In this document: positions 58,073 through 64,000 of the stretch, one piece after another
Layout: the number at the start of each line of letters is the position of its first letter
How positions within the stretch are numbered: position 1 is the stretch's first letter
DNA from: Channallabes apus
Taxonomy: Eukaryota; Chordata; Actinopteri; Siluriformes; Clariidae
DNA: 64,000 nucleotides
NCBI GenBank assembly: GCA_030522415.1
Contig: JAMASW010000056.1
Location: 1 to 64,000 of the forward strand
Direction: 5' to 3'
The notes under the pieces: model-generated
Databases searched by the model: none
Told to the model about the DNA's origin: nothing
What the model saw: the letters and a program-made list of their open reading frames with translations, nothing else
Program-made: the position numbers and the translations under genes

Positions 58073-59387
58073 TTATTACACTGTTATTACGATGTTATTA
58101 CACTGTTTTTACACTGTTATTACACTGTTTCTACATTGTTATTACACTGTTATTACACTGTTTTACACTGTTTTTACACTGTTATTACACTGTTTCTACA
58201 CTGTTATTACACTGTTTGTACACTGTTATTACACTGTTATTACACTGTTATTACACTGTTTCTACACTGTTATTACACTGTTATTACACTGTTATAACAC
58301 TATTACACTGTTATTACACTGTTATTACACTGTTATTACACTGTTATTACACTGTTTCTACACTGTTATTACACTGTTTGTACACTGTTATTACACTGTT
58401 TCTACACTGTTATTACACTGTTTCTACACTGTTATTACACTGTTATTACACTGTTATAACACTATTACACTGTTATTACACTGTTATTACACTGTTATTA
58501 CACTGTTTTTACACTGTTATTACACTGTTTCTACATTGTTATTACACTGTTATTACACTGTTATAACACTATTACAGTGTTATTACACTGTTATTACACT
58601 GTTATAACACTGTTATTACACTGTTTTTACACTGTTATTACACTGTTTCTACACTGTTATTACACTGTTTTTACACTGTTATTACGCTGTTTTACACTGT
58701 TATTACATTGTTATTACACTGTTATAACACTATTACACTGTTATTACACTGTTATTACACTGTTTTTACACTGTTCTTACACTGTTATTACACTGTTATT
58801 ACACTGTTATTACACTGTTTTCACACTGTTATTACACTGTTATTACACTGTTATAACACTATTACAGTGTTATTACACTGTTATTACACTGTTATGACAC
58901 TGTCATTACACTATTACACTGTTATTACACTGTTATTACACTGTTTCTACACTGTTATTACAGTTATTACACTGTTCTGCACTGTTTTTATACTGTTATA
59001 ACACTGTTATTACACTATTACACTGTTATTACACTGTTATTACACTGTTTTCACACTGTTATTACACTGTTATTACACTGTTATAACACTATTACAGTGT
59101 TATTACACTGTTATTACACTGTTATGACACTGTCATTACACTATTACACTGTTATTACACTGCTATTACACTGTTTCTACACTGTTTTTACACTGTTATT
59201 ACACTGTTTCTACATTGTTATTACACTGTTATTACACTGTTTCTACACTGTTATTACAGTTATTACACTGTTTTGCACTGTTTTTATACTGTTATAACAC
59301 TGCTATTACACTGTTTCTACACTGTTATTACACTGTTTCTACACTGTTATTTCACTGTTATTACACTGTTATTACACTGTTATTACA

Positions 59388-59397
59388 GGCGTCGTCG
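59388..59397 (+). repeat. Single GCTG-class CpG box
   Basis: This box has the upstream context of a first paired box (TTATTTCACTG then three canonical units), but the second box 106 bp on is missing. The sequence passes instead to TTTTACACTG and the dyad at about 59530. Confidence 0.85.
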
Positions 59398-60331
59398 TTA
59401 TTACACTGTTATTACGCTGTTATTACACTGTTTTTACACTGTTATTACACTGTTTCTACATTGTTATTACACTGTTATTACACTGTTTTACACTGTTTTT
59501 ACACTGTTATTACACTGTTATTACACTGTTATGACACTGTCATTACACTATTACACTGTTATTACACTGTTATTACACTGTTTCTACATTGTTATTACAC
59601 TGTTATTACACTGTTATTACCCTGTTTCTACACTGTTATTACACTATTACACTGTTATTACACTGTTTCTACACTGTTATTACACTGTTATAACACTATT
59701 ACACTGTTATTACACTGTTATTACACTGTTATTACACTGTTTTTACACTGTTATTACACTGTTTCTACATTGTTATTACACTGTTATTACACTGTTATTA
59801 CACTGTTTCTACACTGTTTTGCACTGTTTTTATACTGTTATAACACTGCTATTACACTGTTATTACACTGTATTTACACTGTTCTTACACTGTTATTACA
59901 CTGTTATAACACTGTTATTACACTATTACACTGTTATTACACTGTTCTTACACTGTTATTACACTGTTATTACACTGTTATAACACTATTACAGTGTTAT
60001 TACACTGTTATTACACTGTTATAACACTGTTATTACACTGTTTTTACACTGTTATTACACTGTTTCTACACTGTTATTACACTGTTTTTACACTGTTATT
60101 ACGCTGTTTTACACTGTTATTACATTGTTATTACACTGTTATAACACTATTACACTGTTATTACACTGTTATTACACTGTTTTTAAACTGTTCTTACACT
60201 GTTATTACACTGTTATTACACTGTTTTACACTGTTTTTACACTGTTATTACACTGTTTATACATTGTTATTACACTGTTATTACACTGTTTTACACTGTT
60301 TTTACACTGTTATTACACTGTTATTACACTG

Positions 60332-62656
60332 TTATGACACTGTCATTACACTATTACACTGTTATTACACTGTTATTACACTGTTTCTACACTGTTATTA
60401 CACTGTTTGTACACTGTTATTACACTGTTTTTACACTGTTCCTACACTGTTATTACACTGTTATAACACTGTTATTACACTGTTATTACACTGTTTCTAC
60501 ACTGTTATTACACTGTTATTACACTGTTTCTACACTGTTATTACACTGTTTGTACACTGTTATTACACTGTTTTTACACTGTTCCTACACTGTTATTACA
60601 CTGTTATAACACTGTTATTACACTGTTATTACACTGTTTCTACACTGTTATTACACCGTTTGTACACTGTTATTACACTGTTTTTACACTGTTCCTACAC
60701 TGTTATTACACTGTTATAACACTGTTATTACACTGTTATTACACTGTTTCTACACTGTTATTACACTGTTTCTACACTGTTATTACACTGTTATTACACT
60801 GTTATTACAGGCGTCGTCGTTATTACACTGTTATTACGATGTTATTACACTGTTTTTACACTGTTATTACACTGTTTCTACATTGTTATTACACTGTTAT
60901 TGCACTGTTTTACACTGTTTTTACACTGTTATTACACTGTTTCTACACTGTTATTACACTGTTTGTACACTGTTATTACACTGTTATTACACTGTTATTA
61001 CACTGTTTCTACACTGTTATTACACTGTTATTACACTGTTATAACACTATTACACTGTTATTACACTGTTATTACACTGTTATTACACTGTTATTACACT
61101 GTTTCTACACTGTTATTACACTGTTTGTACACTGTTATTACACTGTTTCTACACTGTTATTACACTGTTATTACACTGTTATAACACTATTACACTGTTA
61201 TTACACTGTTATTACACTGTTATTACACTGTTATTACACTGTTTCTACACTGTTATTACAGTTATTACACTGTTCTGCACTGTTTTTATACTGTTATAAC
61301 ACTGTTATTACACTATTACACTGTTATTACACTGTTCTTACACTGTTATTACACTGTTATAACACTGTTATTACACTATTACACTGTTATTACACTGTTA
61401 TTACACTGTTTTCACACTGTTATTACACTGTTATTACACTGTTATAACACTATTACAGTGTTATTACACTGTTATTACACTGTTATGACACTGTCATTAC
61501 ACTATTACACTGTTATTACACTGCTATTACACTGTTTCTACACTGTTTTTACACTGTTATTACACTGTTTCTACATTGTTATTACACTGTTATTACACTG
61601 TTTCTACACTGTTATTACACTATTACACTGTTATTACACTGTTTCTACACTGTTATTACACTGCTATTACACTGTTTCTACACTGTTATTACACTGTTTC
61701 TACACTGTTATTTCACTGTTATTACACTGTTATTACAGGCGTCGTCGTTATTACACTGTTATTACGCTGTTATTACACTGTTTTTACACTGTTATTACAC
61801 TGTTTCTACATTGTTATTACATTGTTATTACACTGTTTTACACTGTTTTTACACTGTTATTACACTGTTATTACACTGTCATTACACTATTACACTGTTA
61901 TTACACTGTTATTACACTGTTTCTACACTGTTATTACACTGTTTGTACACTGTTATTACACTGTTTTTACACTGTTCCTACACTGTTATTACACTGTTAT
62001 AACACTGTTATTACACTGTTATTACACTGTTTCTACACTGTTATTACACTGTTTCTACACTGTTATTACACTGTTATTACACTGTTATTACAGGCGTCGT
62101 CGTTATTACACTGTTATTACGATGTTATTACACTGTTTTTACACTGTTATTACATTGTTTCTACATTGTTATTACACTGTTATTACACTGTTTTACACTG
62201 TTTTTACACTGTTATTACACTGTTTCTACACTGTTATTACACTGTTTGTACACTGTTATTACACTGTTATTACACTGTTATTACACTGTTTCTACACTGT
62301 TATTACACTGTTATTACACTGTTATAACACTATTACACTGTTATTACACTGTTATTACACTGTTATTACACTGTTATTACACTGTTTCTACACTGTTATT
62401 ACACTGTTTGTACACTGTTATTACACTGTTTGTACACTGTTATTACACTGTTTCTACACTGTTATTACACTGTTATTACACTGTTATAACACTATTACAC
62501 TGTTATTACACTGTTATTACACTATTACACTGTTTTTACACTGTTATTACACTGTTTCTACATTGTTATTACACTGTTATTACACTGTTATTACCCTGTT
62601 TCTACACTGTTATTACAGTTATTACACTGTTTTGCACTGTTTTTATACTGTTATAA
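60332..62656 (+). repeat. Second large G-type domain
   Basis: Contains three successive TTTGTACACTG / TTCCTACACTG cassettes (about 60409, 60549, 60659), GATG-class boxes at 60810 and 62093, and one single GCTG-class box at 61738 whose upstream spacing is one unit shorter than usual. The part from 62093 matches 1940 onward at an offset of 60153. It is the closest relative in the window of the domain at 1-2650. Confidence 0.68.
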
Positions 62657-64000
62657 CACTGCTATTACACTGTTATTACACTGTATTTACACTGTTCTTA
62701 CACTGTTATTACACTGTTATAACACTGTTATTACACTATTACACTGTTATTACACTGTTTCTACACTGTTATTACACTGTTATTACACTGTTATAACACT
62801 ATTACACTGTTATTACACTGTTATTACACTGTTATTACACTGTTATTACACTGTTTTTACACTGTTATTACACTGTTTCTACATTGTTATTACACTGTTA
62901 TTACACTGTTATTACACTGTTTCTACACTGTTATTACAGTTATTACACTGTTTTGCACTGTTTTTATACTGTTATAACACTGCTATTACACTGTTATTAC
63001 ACTGTATTTACACTGTTCTTACACTGTTATTACACTGTTATAACACTGTTATTACACTATTACACTGTTATTACACTGTTCTTACACTGTTATTACAATG
63101 TTATTACACTGTTATAACACTATTACAGTGTTATTACACTGTTATTACACTGTTATAACACTGTTATTACACTGTTTTTACACTGTTATTATACTGTTTC
63201 TACACTGTTATTACACTGTTTTTACACTGTTATTACGCTGTTTTACACTGTTATTACATTGTTATTACACTGTTATAACACTATTACACTGTTATTACAC
63301 TGTTATTACACTGTTTTTACACTGTTCTTACACTGTTATTACACTGTTATTACACTATTACAGTGTTATTACACTGTTATTACACTGTTATGACACTGTC
63401 ATTACACTATTACACTGTTATTACACTGTTATTACACTGTTTCTACACTGTTTTTACACTGTTATTACACTGTTTCTACATTGTTATTACACTGTTATTA
63501 CACTGTTATTACACTGTTTCTACACTGTTATTACAGTTATTACACTGTTTTGCACTGTTTTTATACTGTTATAACACTGCTATTACACTGTTATTACACT
63601 GTATTTACACTGTATTTACACTGTTCTTACACTGTTATTACACTGTTATAACACTGTTATTACACTATTACACTGTTATTACACTGTTTCTACACTGTTA
63701 TTACACTGTTTCTACACTGTTATTACACTGTTATTACACTGTTTTACACTGTTTTTACACTGTTATTACACTGTTTCTACACTGTTATTACACTGTTTGT
63801 ACACTGTTATTACACTGTTATTACACTGTTATTACACTGTTTCTACACTGTTATTACACTGTTATTACACAGTTATAACACTATTACACTGTTATTACAC
63901 TGTTATTACACTGCTTTTACACTGTTCTTACACTGTTATTACACTGTTATTACACTGTTATAACACTATTACAGTGTTATTACACTGTTATAACACTATT
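62657..64000 (+). repeat. C-type satellite to the window edge
   Basis: Ordinary mixed units with one dyad (about 63390) and stem-loop junctions (about 63116 and 63966), but no CpG box after 62102. Private changes are relatively frequent: TTATTACAATG (about 63093), TTATTATACTG (about 63187), doubled TATTTACACTG (about 63601-63620), TTATTACACAG (63871 T to A) and TGCTTTTACACTG (about 63913). The array continues past base 64000. Confidence 0.8.

Larger units (their letters stand above)
478..62102 (+). repeat. GATG-class CpG boxes (16 dispersed copies of GGCGTCGTCG)
   Basis: The 18-bp unit TTATTACAGGCGTCGTCG replaces a normal 11-mer and is followed by one canonical unit and then TTATTACGATG. The box core GGCGTCGTCG starts at 478, 1049, 1940, 6188, 14427, 20045, 25644, 33396, 35979, 42772, 47417, 51986, 54358, 58063, 60810 and 62093. 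Each core has three CpGs and the following GATG unit adds a fourth. These boxes are single (not in 106-bp pairs) and mark G-type modules. Coordinates here give the span from first to last member. No function is evident from the sequence. Confidence 0.9.
1..64000 (+). repeat. Satellite array of an 11-bp unit (TTATTACACTG), whole window
   Basis: The unit TTATTACACTG (T5 A3 C2 G1, 27% GC) and close variants tile the whole window head to tail. Common variants are TTTCTACACTG, TTTTTACACTG, TTTGTACACTG, TTCTTACACTG, TTCCTACACTG, TTATAACACTG, CTATTACACTG, TATTTACACTG, TTTCTACATTG, TTATTACATTG and TTATTACGCTG. Shorter or longer units shift the 11-bp phase: TTACACTG (8), TTATTACAG (9), TTTTACACTG and TTTTGCACTG (10), and the 18-mer TTATTACAGGCGTCGTCG. 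Variation is concentrated in the first five bases; the ACACTG end is well conserved. All units point the same way except one inverted patch at 55439-55471. No unique flank is reached at either end. Large arrays of short units are normally eukaryotic satellite DNA; the species cannot be read from the sequence. Confidence 0.98.

Noticed and set aside
478..62102. CRISPR array (short repeats with regular spacing)
   Set aside because: There are no unique spacers; the sequence between boxes is the same 11-mer satellite. There are no cas genes or leader.
1..64000. Telomeric repeat or alpha-satellite-like centromere
   Set aside because: No TTAGGG-type runs, no CENP-B box and no ~171-bp monomer. A centromeric role for an 11-bp satellite cannot be excluded, but nothing in the sequence supports it.
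1..64000. Bacterial or phage sequence with regulatory iterons
   Set aside because: Iteron clusters are a few hundred bases long and lie next to a replication gene. Here 64 kb of repeat has no coding sequence.
1..64000. Wholly artificial or simulated sequence
   Set aside because: The nested duplications with shared private variants, phase-breaking joints and graded divergence are what real satellite evolution produces. Assembly errors at particular places remain possible and are listed as findings.

Overview
The window is one uninterrupted tandem-repeat (satellite) array. From base 1 to base 64000 it is built almost entirely from an 11-bp unit, TTATTACACTG, and its one- or two-base variants, nearly all head to tail in one orientation. 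Neither edge of the array is inside the window, so the array is longer than 64 kb. I see no protein gene, RNA gene, transposon, CRISPR array or unique-sequence island. The long plus-strand reading frames are a by-product of the repeat: 11 is not a multiple of 3, so every frame reads the same 11-residue cycle (L-L-H-C-Y-Y-T-V-I-T-L), while the minus strand has TAA in nearly every unit. An array of this size with layered duplication is typical of eukaryotic constitutive heterochromatin (centromeric, subtelomeric or interstitial satellite). The sequence has no marker that fixes the taxon.

Two module types can be told apart. G-type modules carry TTTGTACACTG and TTCCTACACTG units and a GC-rich box followed by TTATTACGATG. 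They fill about 1-2650 and recur near 5.9-7.0, 14.2-15.1, 19.8-20.7, 25.4-26.3, 33.2-34.0, 42.5-42.8, 47.2-47.5, 51.7-52.0, 54.1-55.0, 58.0-58.5 and 60.4-62.6 kb. C-type modules carry TTATAACACTATTACAGTG, the dyad TTATGACACTGTCATTAC, CTATTACACTG, and usually a pair of GC-rich boxes exactly 106 bp apart, followed by TTATTACGCTG. They fill most of the rest.

Above the 11-mer lies a mosaic of higher-order repeats (HORs), recognised from shared rare variants and constant offsets. These are a ~1.44-1.46 kb duplication at the start; a 2294-bp-offset pair (9.3-11.4 / 11.6-13.7 kb); a ~6 kb block at 3.5-9.6 kb repeated at 11.7-17.7 kb; a 5.14-kb-offset pair (21.2-25.3 / 26.3-30.4 kb); an abutting tandem pair of 2591 and 2602 bp (27.85-33.05 kb); a 3049-3060-bp-offset pair (33.4-35.9 / 36.5-38.9 kb); and abutting 4646- and 4602-bp HORs (41.36-50.61 kb). 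Smaller tandem duplications (236, 105, 41 and 30 bp) and one clean 383-bp deletion sit inside these. The pattern fits repeated unequal exchange and local conversion.

The parts most worth a second look are: (1) 54 copies of a CpG-bearing box, GGCGTCGTCG, the only GC-rich motif in an otherwise nearly CpG-free array, including 16 pairs at an invariant 106-bp spacing; (2) a single 33-bp inverted duplication with a 4-nt loop at 55402-55471, the only antiparallel sequence in 64 kb; (3) two recurrent short dyads; and (4) a cluster of three private indels at 42.6-43.9 kb that may mark either mutation or assembly error. I found no evidence of a gene-encoded biological system. HOR edges were set by eye from rare variants and should be read as good to about one repeat unit unless stated otherwise.
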